From Acinetobacter sp. C32I (GTDB taxonomy: Bacteria > Pseudomonadota > Gammaproteobacteria > Pseudomonadales > Moraxellaceae), in NCBI RefSeq assembly GCF_023702715.1, contig NZ_CP098480.1, forward strand, positions 3,596,001-3,660,000: DNA of 64,000 nt, given 5' to 3'. Shown piece after piece: positions 1 through 7,979 of the stretch; position 1 is the stretch's first letter, and each line of letters starts with the position of its first letter. The translations under genes and the position numbers were made by a program. The notes under the pieces were generated by a model. That model did no database searches. It saw only the letters and a program-made list of their open reading frames with translations, and had not been told where the DNA came from.

Positions 1-147
1 GCTTTATTCAATACCGCAATGCTACATGACGATGGCATCATCGATCCGAGAGATACCCGTAAAGTATTGATATTTTTATTACAAACTATTTATGAAGCAC
101 AACAACGTGAGTTAAATCCAACACGTTTTGGTGTGTCGAGATTTTAA
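1..147 (+). CDS. atuC: Acyl-CoA carboxylase beta (carboxyltransferase) subunit, C-terminal fragment, AtuC-like
   Basis: Only the last 48 codons are in the window; the gene begins upstream. The fragment contains GIIDPRDTRKVL, a hallmark near the end of biotin-dependent acyl-CoA carboxyltransferase beta subunits (methylcrotonyl-CoA and geranyl-CoA carboxylases), and ends in RFGVSRF, the usual type of terminus. The beta subunit transfers the carboxyl group from biotin to the acyl-CoA. The matching alpha subunit lies downstream at 2314-4272. The order with the dehydrogenase and hydratase that follow matches the atu (acyclic terpene utilisation) operon of Pseudomonas, so geranyl-CoA is the likely substrate. 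A leucine-pathway (liu) beta subunit cannot be excluded from this short piece. Confidence 0.75.
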   Translation, partial: ALFNTAMLHDDGIIDPRDTRKVLIFLLQTIYEAQQRELNPTRFGVSRF

Positions 148-155
148 TTTTTAAC

Positions 156-197
156 ACCCTCATCCTAGCCTTCTCCCAGAGGGAGAGGGTTAGGGGG
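156..197. repeat. REP-like imperfect palindrome between atuC and atuD
   Basis: An imperfect inverted repeat has a left arm at 164-177 (CCTAGCCTTCTCCC) and a right arm at 181-194 (GGGAGAGGGTTAGG) around a 3-base loop. 12 of 14 positions pair if two mismatches are allowed. There is no run of T after it, so it does not look like an intrinsic terminator. It resembles the CCCTC...GAGGG intergenic palindromes common in proteobacteria, though this family resemblance is from memory. It may tune mRNA stability between atuC and atuD. Confidence 0.55.
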
Positions 198-223
198 AAA
201 ACAATTTTTAAGGAACAAAAACA

Positions 224-1384
224 ATGAAATTTACCGCAGAACATGATGCTTTACGCCGTACCACACGCCAGTTTGTTGAAAATGAATTAAACCCATTTAT
301 CCCAGAATGGGAAGAAGCGGGCCGTTTTCCGATTCATGACGTATTTAAGAAAATGGGAGACTTGGGTTTATTGGGGATTTGTAAGCCTGAAGAAAATGGC
401 GGTTTAGGACTCGATTATTCATACAACCTTGTGGTGGCAGAAGAGTTAGGTCGAGCTGCTTGTGGTGGTGTGCCACTGGCGATTGGTGTGCAAACTGATA
501 TGGCAACGCCTGCACTGGCTCGTTTTGGCAGTAAGGAACTACGCGATGAGTTTTTAAATCCTGCCATTCGTGGTGAATATGTCGCGTCGATTGCAGTCTC
601 GGAAGTGCATGCTGGTTCTGATGTGGCAGCCATCAAAACCACAGCAAAAAAAGATGGTGATGATTATGTGATTAATGGCAGCAAGATGTGGATCACTAAC
701 TCCCTGCAAGCTGATTTCTTCTGTCTATTAGCCAATACCTCTGATGACAAACCACATGTGAATAAATCCATGATTATTGTTCCTGCAAAAACGGCAGGGA
801 TTAGCTTTTCAGAACCTTTAAATAAATTGGGGATGCGCTCCACCACCACGGCACAGGTCTACTTCGACAATGTGCGTGTACCACAACGTAACTTAGTTGG
901 GGTGGAAGGCATGGGCTTTATGATGCAAATGATGCAGTTCCAAGAGGAGCGTATGTGGGCCTGTATCAATGCGGTGGGGGGCATGGAGAAAGTCATTCAG
1001 CAAACCATTGATTACACCAGAGAACGAACCACGTTTGGTCAGCCTTTAATTCATAACCAATATGTACATTTCCGTTTTGCTGAACTGATGACAGAAGTTG
1101 CGGCATTAAAAGCCTTAACCCTTCAAGCCTGTGAACAGCATATTGCGGGTGAAGATGTCACGTTAATGGCTTCAATGGCGAAGTTGAAAGCAGGGCGATT
1201 AAGCCGTGAAGTGGCAGATAGCTGTCTACAATATTGGGGTGGTAATGGTTTTATGTGGGATAACCCTGCATCGCAACTGTTCCGTGATGGTCGCTTAGGT
1301 TCGATTGGCGGTGGCGCAGATGAAATTATGCTCGGAATCATTTGTAAGCTCACCGACATTCTGCCGAAGAAACAGAAAAACTAG
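224..1384 (+). CDS. atuD: Acyl-CoA dehydrogenase, probable citronellyl-CoA dehydrogenase (AtuD-like)
   Basis: A 386-residue FAD-dependent acyl-CoA dehydrogenase of normal family length. The N-terminal helical domain opens with FTAEHDALRRTTRQFVENE. The middle domain carries the flavin/substrate-binding stretch VSEVHAGSDVAAI and MWITNS. The C-terminal helical domain has YTRERTTFGQPL and QYWGGNGFMWDNPASQLFRDGR, including the conserved arginine and glycine-rich end (GGGADEIM). The stretch GGVPLAIGVQTDMATPALARFG is very like what I recall of Pseudomonas AtuD. It would oxidise citronellyl-CoA to geranyl-CoA in the cytoplasm. An AAGGA ribosome-binding site lies upstream of the ATG. It sits between a carboxylase beta subunit and an enoyl-CoA hydratase, which supports the terpene-catabolic role; a general short-branched acyl substrate is the alternative. 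Confidence 0.85.
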   Translation: MKFTAEHDALRRTTRQFVENELNPFIPEWEEAGRFPIHDVFKKMGDLGLLGICKPEENGGLGLDYSYNLVVAEELGRAACGGVPLAIGVQTDMATPALARFGSKELRDEFLNPAIRGEYVASIAVSEVHAGSDVAAIKTTAKKDGDDYVINGSKMWITNSLQADFFCLLANTSDDKPHVNKSMIIVPAKTAGISFSEPLNKLGMRSTTTAQVYFDNVRVPQRNLVGVEGMGFMMQMMQFQEERMWACINAVGGMEKVIQQTIDYTRERTTFGQPLIHNQYVHFRFAELMTEVAALKALTLQACEQHIAGEDVTLMASMAKLKAGRLSREVADSCLQYWGGNGFMWDNPASQLFRDGRLGSIGGGADEIMLGIICKLTDILPKKQKN

Positions 1385-1394
1385 GAGCAGAAGC

Positions 1395-2225
1395 ATGACA
1401 GTTGCAACTTCTCTTGCGGGCTTAGCGTTAGATGACAGCATTCAGCTCGAACAGCAAGGCGGTATTTTAACGCTATGGCTGAATCGTCCTGAAAGCCGTA
1501 ATGCCATGAGTTTAAAGATGGTCACTGCCATTCAACAGGTGTTTAGCCAGATTACCGATGATGTATCCATTCGCGCTGTGGTTTTACGTGGTCAAGGCGG
1601 GCATTTCTGTGCAGGTGGCGATATCAAGGATATGGCTGCATTACGTGTTGAAGCAGCCAATACGGGTAGCTTAGAGCCTTATGTGGATTTTAACCGTCGT
1701 TTTGGTGCCATGATTGAACAAGTGGATCAAGCACCGCAAACCGTTGTGGTGGTTTTGGAAGGAGCAGTACTCGGTGGCGGATTTGGTCTGGCTTGTGTTT
1801 CAGATATTGCCATCAGCCGTGATACTGCACAGTTTGGCCTACCTGAAACAGGCTTAGGTATTTTGCCTGCACAGATTGCGCCTTTTGTGGTGAAGCGGAT
1901 TGGTCTGACTCAAGCCCGTCGTTTGGCGTTATTGGGTTTACGTTTTGATGGCAAGACGGCTTTGGATTTGGGTGTTGTTCACCAAGTTGCACAAGATGAT
2001 GTTGCGCTTGAACAACAGCTTACAGAGATCATTCAGCAAATTAAACGTGCTGCACCATTGGCTTCCCGTACCACCAAAGCTTTATTACATCGGACACTGA
2101 ATGAGCCTTTAGGGCAGCTTTTGGATGATGCGGCACAACAGTTTGCTCAGGCTGTCGGCGGCGCAGAAGGACAAGAAGGCACCATGGCCTTTATTCAAAA
2201 ACGTAATCCAAATTGGTTTGACTAA
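1395..2225 (+). CDS. atuE: Enoyl-CoA hydratase/isomerase family, probable isohexenylglutaconyl-CoA hydratase (AtuE-like)
   Basis: A 276-residue crotonase-fold protein. LWLNRPESRNAMS is the N-terminal signature, HFCAGGDIKDMAAL the first oxyanion-hole segment (about residues 73-86), and GAVLGGGFGLACVSDIAI the second. LPETGLGILPAQ follows in the active-site region. The start chosen is the ATG at 1395, preceded by AGGAG at 1383-1387 with a 7-base spacer, 10 bases after the atuD stop. An in-frame upstream start at 1305 would overlap atuD by 80 bases and is rejected. Its position in the atuC-D-E-F order suggests hydration of isohexenyl-glutaconyl-CoA, the carboxylated product of geranyl-CoA. A methylglutaconyl-CoA hydratase (liuC) is the main alternative. 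Confidence 0.82.
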   Translation: MTVATSLAGLALDDSIQLEQQGGILTLWLNRPESRNAMSLKMVTAIQQVFSQITDDVSIRAVVLRGQGGHFCAGGDIKDMAALRVEAANTGSLEPYVDFNRRFGAMIEQVDQAPQTVVVVLEGAVLGGGFGLACVSDIAISRDTAQFGLPETGLGILPAQIAPFVVKRIGLTQARRLALLGLRFDGKTALDLGVVHQVAQDDVALEQQLTEIIQQIKRAAPLASRTTKALLHRTLNEPLGQLLDDAAQQFAQAVGGAEGQEGTMAFIQKRNPNWFD

Positions 2226-2251
2226 AATTTCCTCCAAATCCGTTTTATTAA

Positions 2252-2296
2252 ACAAGAGGGACTTCCTCCGTTAATAGGCGGATTGAGAGGGATTTA
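2252..2296. repeat. Short intergenic repeat-like element upstream of atuF
   Basis: The gap between atuE and atuF contains GAGGGACTTCCTCCG at 2256-2270, then a short spacer, CGGATTGAGAGGGA at 2279-2292 and a T-rich edge. TCCG/CGGA can pair, and GAGGGA is repeated directly at 2256 and 2287. This form resembles short palindromic intergenic repeats I recall from Acinetobacter genomes. Pairing is weak and no T-tract follows, so a terminator function is not supported. Confidence 0.4.
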
Positions 2297-2313
2297 ATAA
2301 TCGAGATGAAACA

Positions 2314-4272
2314 ATGAGTTTTTCAAAAGTCTTAGTGGCAAACCGTGGTGAAATTGCTGTTCGTGTGATGCAAACAGCTAAAGCAATGGGCTATCAAACG
2401 GTTGCGGTGTATTCAGATGCAGATGCCAATGCCCGTCATGTCCAGCTGGCGGATGAAGCGGTTTATATCGGTGCATCTAAAGTTTCAGAATCCTATTTAT
2501 CCATTGCCAATATTATTGCAGCCTGTCAGAAGACTGGTGCGGATGCGGTCCATCCAGGTTATGGCTTTCTGTCTGAAAATACCGACTTTGCTCAGGCTTG
2601 TCTTGATCATGGTATCACTTTTATTGGGCCGACCGCTGCTGCCATCGAGTTGATGGGCAGTAAACGTCTTTCTAAAATTGCCATGATTCAAGCAGGTGTA
2701 CCTTGTGTGCCTGGTTATGAAGGTGATCAGCAAGGCCTTGATTATCTGGCTGAACAAGCTGAGAAGATTGGCTATCCTTTAATGGTCAAAGCCTCGGCAG
2801 GTGGTGGTGGGCGAGGCATGCGTTTGGTCCAAGATGCTGCTGATGTATTGGACGCATTAAAAACAGCGCGTTCGGAAGCAGAAAATGCTTTTGGTTCGGG
2901 TGAGTTGATCTTAGAGAAAGCGGTGATTGCCCCAAGGCATGTCGAGATACAGGTCTTTGGAGATACACATGGCAATTATGTGTATTTATTTGAAAGGGAT
3001 TGTTCGATTCAACGCCGTCATCAAAAAGTCGTCGAAGAAGCACCTTGTCCAGTAATGACACCTGAACTACGTCAGAAAATGGGTGAGGCTGCTGTTGCGG
3101 CAGCACAGGCGTGTGATTATGTTGGGGCAGGCACGGTCGAGTTTCTGCTTGATCAATCGGGTGAATTCTATTTCTTGGAAATGAATACGCGTCTGCAAGT
3201 CGAACATCCAGTCACTGAAATGGTCACAGGCTTGGATTTGGTGGAATGGCAATTGCGTGTTGCCAATGGCGAAACCCTGCCTTTACAACAACATGAGTTG
3301 AGCTTAAACGGACATGCGATCGAAGTCCGTTTATATGCAGAAGATCCACGTCAAGACTTCCTGCCACAAACAGGTAAAGTACTGCGTTGGCAAGCAGCGG
3401 GTGCTGATGGTAGCTTACCCAATGTCCGTATTGATCATGGCATGCTGGAGCATGGTGAAATCAGCCCATTCTATGATCCGATGGTGGCGAAAGTGATTGC
3501 CTATGGCAAGACCCGTCAGGATGCGATTCGTCTGCTTGCCAAAGCGGTGGATGATTGTGTCTTGCTTGGTGTGAATAGTAATAAGCAGTTCCTTGTCAAT
3601 TTATTGCGTCATCCGATCATTGTGGCTGGGGATACCAACACCGCATTTATTCAACAGCACTTCCAAGAGGATATCAGCCTGCACCAGCAAGTTTTGCCGC
3701 TTGAGACTTTAGCTGTGGCAGCAGCACTGTTTACCCAGCAAAATCAGAAACAAGTGGCTTGGCAAACCGGTGTGGGTATGCCGTTTCCACTGAAACTGAA
3801 ATATGCCGATCAGCAGATACTGCTGCATGTGCAAAATGATCAGCAGCAGGTCAAAGTTGAGCTATGTGACCAACAAGCAACGATCAAGATTGTAAGCATC
3901 AGTGATGTGCAGATTGTTTATAGCTTTGAAGGTGTTCGACGCAAGCTCGCTTATGTCTTTGATCAAAATCAGCTGTATCTAGATACAGGCAATGGCAATG
4001 TGCTCATTGAAAATACCACCTATGCAGTACCAGAAGCGGCTGAGGTGGTGGGTGATGGCAAAATTCGTGCACCAATGGACGGTGCGATTGTGAATTTGCT
4101 GGTCAATGTTGGAGATTCAGTAACAAAAGGACAAACCTTATTGGTGCTTGAGGCGATGAAGATTCAGCAACAAATCAAATCCGATGTCGATGGTGTTGTC
4201 GAGGAGTTGATTGGTCAAGTCGGGCAACAAGTGAAAAAACGTCAATTGTTATTAAATCTCAGCACGACTTGA
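2314..4272 (+). CDS. atuF: Acyl-CoA carboxylase alpha subunit (biotin carboxylase + biotin carrier), probable geranyl-CoA carboxylase
   Basis: A 652-residue protein with the full biotin carboxylase domain at about residues 1-450. It starts FSKVLVANRGEIAVRVM, has the ATP-grasp glycine-rich loop KASAGGGGRGMR and the catalytic segment FLEMNTRLQVEHPVTEM. A linker region follows, then a C-terminal biotinyl domain with the acceptor lysine in LEAMKI (Lys616). It carboxylates biotin with ATP and bicarbonate for transfer by the AtuC-type beta subunit whose end opens this window. It follows the hydratase by 88 bases. No atuG or atuH follows: the next gene is on the opposite strand. The methylcrotonyl-CoA carboxylase alpha subunit (liuD) is the alternative identity. 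Confidence 0.85.
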   Translation: MSFSKVLVANRGEIAVRVMQTAKAMGYQTVAVYSDADANARHVQLADEAVYIGASKVSESYLSIANIIAACQKTGADAVHPGYGFLSENTDFAQACLDHGITFIGPTAAAIELMGSKRLSKIAMIQAGVPCVPGYEGDQQGLDYLAEQAEKIGYPLMVKASAGGGGRGMRLVQDAADVLDALKTARSEAENAFGSGELILEKAVIAPRHVEIQVFGDTHGNYVYLFERDCSIQRRHQKVVEEAPCPVMTPELRQKMGEAAVAAAQACDYVGAGTVEFLLDQSGEFYFLEMNTRLQVEHPVTEMVTGLDLVEWQLRVANGETLPLQQHELSLNGHAIEVRLYAEDPRQDFLPQTGKVLRWQAAGADGSLPNVRIDHGMLEHGEISPFYDPMVAKVIAYGKTRQDAIRLLAKAVDDCVLLGVNSNKQFLVNLLRHPIIVAGDTNTAFIQQHFQEDISLHQQVLPLETLAVAAALFTQQNQKQVAWQTGVGMPFPLKLKYADQQILLHVQNDQQQVKVELCDQQATIKIVSISDVQIVYSFEGVRRKLAYVFDQNQLYLDTGNGNVLIENTTYAVPEAAEVVGDGKIRAPMDGAIVNLLVNVGDSVTKGQTLLVLEAMKIQQQIKSDVDGVVEELIGQVGQQVKKRQLLLNLSTT

Positions 4273-4292
4273 AGACAACATTAGAATAGAGC

Positions 4293-4321
4293 AAAAAGCG
4301 AGGTCTTAGCCCTCGCTTTTT
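4293..4321. terminator. Bidirectional intrinsic terminator with a stop codon in its loop
   Basis: A perfect 11-bp stem AAAAAGCGAGG (4293-4303) pairs with CCTCGCTTTTT (4311-4321). The A-tract and T-tract make it a terminator on both strands, serving atuF (plus) and the converging gene at 4306-4779 (minus). The stop codon of the minus-strand gene (4306-4308) falls in the hairpin loop. Confidence 0.9.
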
Positions 4322-4779
4322 AATAAGTGCAGCACCGCATTTAAAGAATGCTCTGAATTCCCCAGTAATTCTTGTGTTGCAAATTCGGCCAAGGCTTGTT
4401 CATGCGCTAACAAATACTGGAGAAAGTCTTGTGTGTTGGCATCTGCGTGTTGCTGCATCCGCTCAAACGTTGCCATAAACGGCTGCGTACCTTGTTTCAG
4501 TAAATGCATGGACAGTTTCCAAGGCAGTTTAGCCATCGCAACCCCTGATGCTTTGGCCTGTAACTTAACATGCAAACGAATCGTCGCTGTTTGACCTTGT
4601 TGGATTAAGAACTGCTGTAACTTGTGCAGGGTTTGGGTTTCCAGTTTGGCCAGCGTTTGCCATTTTTGTTGTTGCTCAATTGAGCGTGTATGTTTGGCTG
4701 CATTTAAAAAGATCAGTTCACCCAGTATTTCTGATTCAAGTGCAGTATTCAGATCTTGTTGATATTGTGGGTAATGCAT
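4306..4779 (-). CDS. Small helical protein of unknown function, possibly ferritin-like
   Basis: 157 residues, no signal peptide or membrane segment, rich in leucine, glutamine and charged residues with long predicted amphipathic helices. The opening (ALESEILGELIFLNAAKH) and the regular spacing of Glu/His suggest a four-helix, ferritin/rubrerythrin-like fold, but a full set of metal-ligand motifs is not evident, so this is a guess. It is alone on the minus strand, converging with atuF, and shares the terminator at 4293-4321. I do not recognise the family. Confidence 0.6.
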   Translation of the reverse strand: MHYPQYQQDLNTALESEILGELIFLNAAKHTRSIEQQQKWQTLAKLETQTLHKLQQFLIQQGQTATIRLHVKLQAKASGVAMAKLPWKLSMHLLKQGTQPFMATFERMQQHADANTQDFLQYLLAHEQALAEFATQELLGNSEHSLNAVLHLLKSEG

Positions 4780-4856
4780 TCCTTAGATTTCCATGAATAA
4801 CAATCGATGGGTTAATCTATTATAAATAGCATAAAAAATATTCAAGACAAGCACTT

Positions 4857-4885
4857 AACCATCTATGGCTGTCATATAGATGGTT
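4857..4885. other. Hairpin downstream of the foldase-like gene
   Basis: AACCATCTAT (4857-4866) and ATAGATGGTT (4876-4885) form a perfect 10-bp stem with a 9-base loop, just past the stop of the minus-strand gene at 4895. No clear U-tract follows on the minus transcript, so it may be a 3'-end stabilising hairpin or a weak terminator. Confidence 0.5.
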
Positions 4886-4894
4886 TAAGCTAAA

Positions 4895-5824
4895 TTAAGG
4901 AAACATTTTCAAACGTAAATTTTCTAAACGACTTTGATATTGCTTTTGCCATTCTTCATTTGGCAGTTGTGTTTTTAACGGCTCCATCTCTTGTTGTAGC
5001 TGTTGTACAGCCTGCTGATATTGATTGACTTGTTGCTGTTGTTGAACTTCACGTTGTTCACGCTGCTGTACATCTTGGCGTTGCTGTTCGGTGAGATAGC
5101 GTTGTTGTAACATCTGCTTTAAGCGTTGCGTTTCAGCAGGGCTATGTTGTCCTTGATTGATTAAACCGAGTGCTTGTTCATAAAGCCCCATTTTATTTTC
5201 TTGTTGAGCTGCATCAGGGTACTGTTTTTGTAGCTGCTCAAATGCTTTTAAACGTTTTTCAGCACTAAGTTTCTGATTCTGCGCCAAATCATTGTAGGCA
5301 AACCGATAATCTGCATAACCACGCTCTTGCCCAAAACCCAGCATCGCTTCGGCTTGCCCCAAGGTTTGTTCTCTGAGCTTCCACAAAGTATCAAAGCGTT
5401 CTTTGGGCGATAACGACGTTGATAACACCGTGTTTTGCATACGCTGTTCATATTGCGGCATACGTTTTATTAGATTTTCCACCAAATGTGCAAAGTTTTG
5501 ATCTGGATAATTGGCTAAAGCTTTTGCTAAAGCTGTATTACAGTCGGATACAGGGCAGTTGGCTTTAAAATCATTGAGAAACTCGGTGATATTGCCGGGT
5601 TGCTGTTGTAGTGTTTTTAATTGTTTTAAAAGTGACTCTTGAAAAACTTCATCCTTGGTTTTGTTTGGCATGCCTTCATTACTCACCTGTGTTGATGAAT
5701 CTTGAGATGATGCGGTGGATTTGGTTTGTTGAATTGCAGCGGAAGAGGCAGTGCTCTTCCAAACTACAATCCCAACCAAGACCACGACAACAATAAGCAT
5801 TGTTAGCAATAGTCTTTTATTCAT
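4895..5824 (-). CDS. Lipase-chaperone (Lif/foldase)-like periplasmic protein paired with the sphingomyelinase
   Basis: 309 residues: one N-terminal membrane anchor (about residues 5-24), a Ser/Thr/Gln-rich linker, then an almost entirely helical periplasmic part that ends in Gln-rich helices. This matches the plan of lipase-specific foldases (Lif/LimB): anchor, variable linker, mini-domain, extended helical arm. The segment LREQTLGQAEAMLGFGQER followed by LSAEKRLKAFEQLQKQYP looks like the conserved LG-x-E..FG / LS..EK / LE..LP region of that family. The RxxFDYxLSALGE motif of the first mini-domain is not seen, and a CPVSDC pair stands nearby. It begins 12 bases after the sphingomyelinase stop, the usual enzyme-then-foldase order. 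It probably helps fold that enzyme before type II secretion. The family call is by eye. Confidence 0.65.
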   Translation of the reverse strand: MNKRLLLTMLIVVVVLVGIVVWKSTASSAAIQQTKSTASSQDSSTQVSNEGMPNKTKDEVFQESLLKQLKTLQQQPGNITEFLNDFKANCPVSDCNTALAKALANYPDQNFAHLVENLIKRMPQYEQRMQNTVLSTSLSPKERFDTLWKLREQTLGQAEAMLGFGQERGYADYRFAYNDLAQNQKLSAEKRLKAFEQLQKQYPDAAQQENKMGLYEQALGLINQGQHSPAETQRLKQMLQQRYLTEQQRQDVQQREQREVQQQQQVNQYQQAVQQLQQEMEPLKTQLPNEEWQKQYQSRLENLRLKMFP

Positions 5825-5836
5825 ACCGAATTCCGT

Positions 5837-7180
5837 TTATGGCCCGTAATTAAATTGCCCCATCACAGGGAAGTGATCTGAAAGATCCCATGTCATATAC
5901 AGTGGGTCCGCTGTGGTACGTAAGATACGCACATCGTTACGAGACTGAGTCGGTTGACGGTGGTTATTTGATGCCACCACATAGTCTAGATATTCGACTG
6001 TTGCACCACCTGAACCTGCTGCTCCAGCCAACTTATTCACGCGTGGGTCAAAGGTCGATTCAGTATAACCCGTACTTGGTGCTGCGGTCGCATTCAGATT
6101 GGTTAACATGTCTTGATAATCTTGCGGCCATAACAGTTTATTGACATTGAAATCACCGCCCATGAGCACAGCATCAAAACTTGGGATATTTTGTTGATTT
6201 ACCAATTGGCGAATTTGTTTGAACTGAACCTGACGCAATGCGCGTGCTGCATCGGTATCAAAAGAAGCGGTATGCGTAGAGGTGACATGATACGCCTTAC
6301 CATTCTTAATGATTTCTGCGTACAACACGCCTTTATCCGCAAAACAATCAGTTCCTGTACAGTCTGGATAAATCAATTGTGCTGTTTTGACGATTGGATA
6401 ACGGCTCACAATCACCAAGCCACTATCAAACAAGTTATAACCAGAACCGACTGGAATATGCGTTTGATATGGGTACTGTTGTGCCAGTTGATTCAGCATG
6501 CCTGTACGCGATGAAGCAAAGGCTTCTTGCATCATAATCACATCGTAACCGTTTAAATGATTTGGTAGTTCAGCCAAGCGTTCGCTGATTTTACTCGCCA
6601 CCATCGGCAGGGCATAAATATTGTAAGTCAGTACTTTTAGCTCATCGGCACTGGCTGAAACAGGCTCTTGAAGCGTGTTTTGATGAATGGTGTAGTGGAA
6701 ATCATCATAGCCCCCCGTGTATTCAGCTTTTACTGCTGCTTGTGCAGATAAACCGCCATAAGTTGTGCTAATACGGTGGACATCACGATCTGAATACCAT
6801 GGTGATGTTGTGGTCGCCGTTTGAATCCCATGTTTAATATTACTACCCGACCAGGTTCCCGTCATGGTTTGTTTTAAAGTGACTTGCGAATTGCCACTGC
6901 TGAGAACGGTATCAAAGTTATAGGTTTTACCAGATTTGATCCCAGTATAACGGTTGATACGTAATACTCTTTTGGTCTCGTAGGGTGCAAGTTGAGTCGC
7001 TTCCTGCGCCCATTCATTGCCTTGCTGTAAGCTTGCCCCAGTTTGATTGACTTGTATTGATACGGTTTGTGGCGTGGTATTGGTCACAAACACGTAGGAA
7101 TCAGCCAAGGTCTGTTGGGTAGAAAAACCACTGATTAAGAGCGCGACCCCTGCGCCTAGTTTTAAGCTCTTCAGCTTCAT
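5837..7180 (-). CDS. Secreted sphingomyelinase C-type phosphodiesterase (endonuclease/exonuclease/phosphatase fold)
   Basis: 447 residues from the ATG at 7180, which begins a clear Sec signal peptide (MKLKSLKLGAGVALLISGF, cleavage near TLA-DS) and is preceded by GGAGAG at good spacing. A longer in-frame start at 7246 lacks these features. An N-terminal beta-rich domain of about 180 residues precedes a DNase I-like catalytic domain. Visible motifs are LTYNIYALP, MMQEAF (metal-binding Glu), THTASFDTD, GGDFNV and the catalytic SDHFPV. These match bacterial neutral sphingomyelinases, which hydrolyse sphingomyelin to ceramide and phosphocholine; the substrate here is inferred. It is probably exported through the general secretory pathway and then across the outer membrane. 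The downstream foldase-like gene is likely its partner. Confidence 0.82.
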   Translation of the reverse strand: MKLKSLKLGAGVALLISGFSTQQTLADSYVFVTNTTPQTVSIQVNQTGASLQQGNEWAQEATQLAPYETKRVLRINRYTGIKSGKTYNFDTVLSSGNSQVTLKQTMTGTWSGSNIKHGIQTATTTSPWYSDRDVHRISTTYGGLSAQAAVKAEYTGGYDDFHYTIHQNTLQEPVSASADELKVLTYNIYALPMVASKISERLAELPNHLNGYDVIMMQEAFASSRTGMLNQLAQQYPYQTHIPVGSGYNLFDSGLVIVSRYPIVKTAQLIYPDCTGTDCFADKGVLYAEIIKNGKAYHVTSTHTASFDTDAARALRQVQFKQIRQLVNQQNIPSFDAVLMGGDFNVNKLLWPQDYQDMLTNLNATAAPSTGYTESTFDPRVNKLAGAAGSGGATVEYLDYVVASNNHRQPTQSRNDVRILRTTADPLYMTWDLSDHFPVMGQFNYGP

Positions 7181-7537
7181 CTTTATCTCTCCATAGTGCT
7201 TAATAATGTTTGAACAAATACATATTTCATTGTTGAAATTATTCATTTGTGAAAATTTTATGATTGTTATTTGTTCGAAAATTATAATAATGAAAAAATA
7301 TTGCTAAATCATTTAAATTTCTAACCGCTCATCTGATGTTTTTAAAAACAATATTTTATTCCATATTTTTGGCTGAAATAGGGATTTTTTAACAGATTGG
7401 GATAGTTATTTAGTGAAATATAGGAAAAGTAATGATTCAAAAAAGAAAATTGAAAAGTAATCTATTTATTATAGAGGCTATAAATGAACAAAATCTGACA
7501 AGCTGGCGATGCCTGTCAGATTTTGTGATGAGAAAAA
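7181..7537. other. AT-rich intergenic region upstream of the sphingomyelinase
   Basis: About 360 bases with no supported gene. It holds the ribosome-binding site and presumably the promoter of the sphingomyelinase operon (minus strand) and the terminator at 7491-7524. The rest is very AT-rich with no repeat I can define. A 67-codon plus-strand reading frame starting at 7432 runs antisense into the Roadblock gene and is not supported. Confidence 0.6.
7491..7524 (-). terminator. Intrinsic terminator of the Roadblock/GTPase operon
   Basis: AAATCTGACA (7491-7500) pairs perfectly with TGTCAGATTT (7514-7523) around a 13-base loop. On the minus strand the stem is followed by T-rich sequence, and it lies 14 bases past the stop of the gene at 7538. 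Confidence 0.75.
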
Positions 7538-7957
7538 TTAAGCTTGGTCAGCGTCGACGATTGCACTGCTGGTTTGTTTCAAACTATAGAGCAGCTGTCC
7601 TAATAAGACATCTTTATTACTTAAAGTCACCATGACCATGGGATGATGAGGGGCAGGGATTGAAGTTAGAATAGCCTTACCATTTTCAGCATCCAAGGTA
7701 ATACTTTGGCATCCCGTCAGTTGGATTTCATTGAGAAACGCCGTTACCATAGCCAAGATTGAACTGCTGACAGCCGCAAGTTTGGTGCTGTTATAAGGAT
7801 TCTTCTTGTAAATGGAGGCAAGCTCAAAACCATCGGTAGAGCAGAGCATAATATAATCGACGCCTCGGATATTGGTTAAAATATCATTGGCCTGCGCTTT
7901 GGCAAACTGAATCAGCTCTTTAGGTGCTGTACGTTGCTGACTGGGAATACTGAACAT
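7538..7957 (-). CDS. Roadblock/LC7 domain protein, distal member of a GTPase module
   Basis: 139 residues with the alpha/beta layout of the Roadblock/LC7 family: a starting helix, then IRGVDYIMLCSTDGFELASIY (strand-turn-strand), a central helix LAAVSSSILAMVTAFLNEI, and a second sheet half (SITLDAENGKAILTSIP, MVMVTLSNKDVLLGQLLYSL). Such proteins act as GTPase-activating or binding partners of small Ras-like GTPases (for example MglB for MglA). It is the last gene of a minus-strand run and lies 22 bases after the GTPase gene, which makes that GTPase its probable partner. No signal peptide; cytoplasmic. Confidence 0.82.
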   Translation of the reverse strand: MFSIPSQQRTAPKELIQFAKAQANDILTNIRGVDYIMLCSTDGFELASIYKKNPYNSTKLAAVSSSILAMVTAFLNEIQLTGCQSITLDAENGKAILTSIPAPHHPMVMVTLSNKDVLLGQLLYSLKQTSSAIVDADQA

Positions 7958-7979
7958 AATTCTTCTCTTTATAAAGTAA

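Noticed and set aside
2786..3106. Antisense reading frame of 106 codons within atuF
   Set aside because: Shadow of a well-supported biotin carboxylase gene, rich in His and Pro as out-of-frame translations often are.
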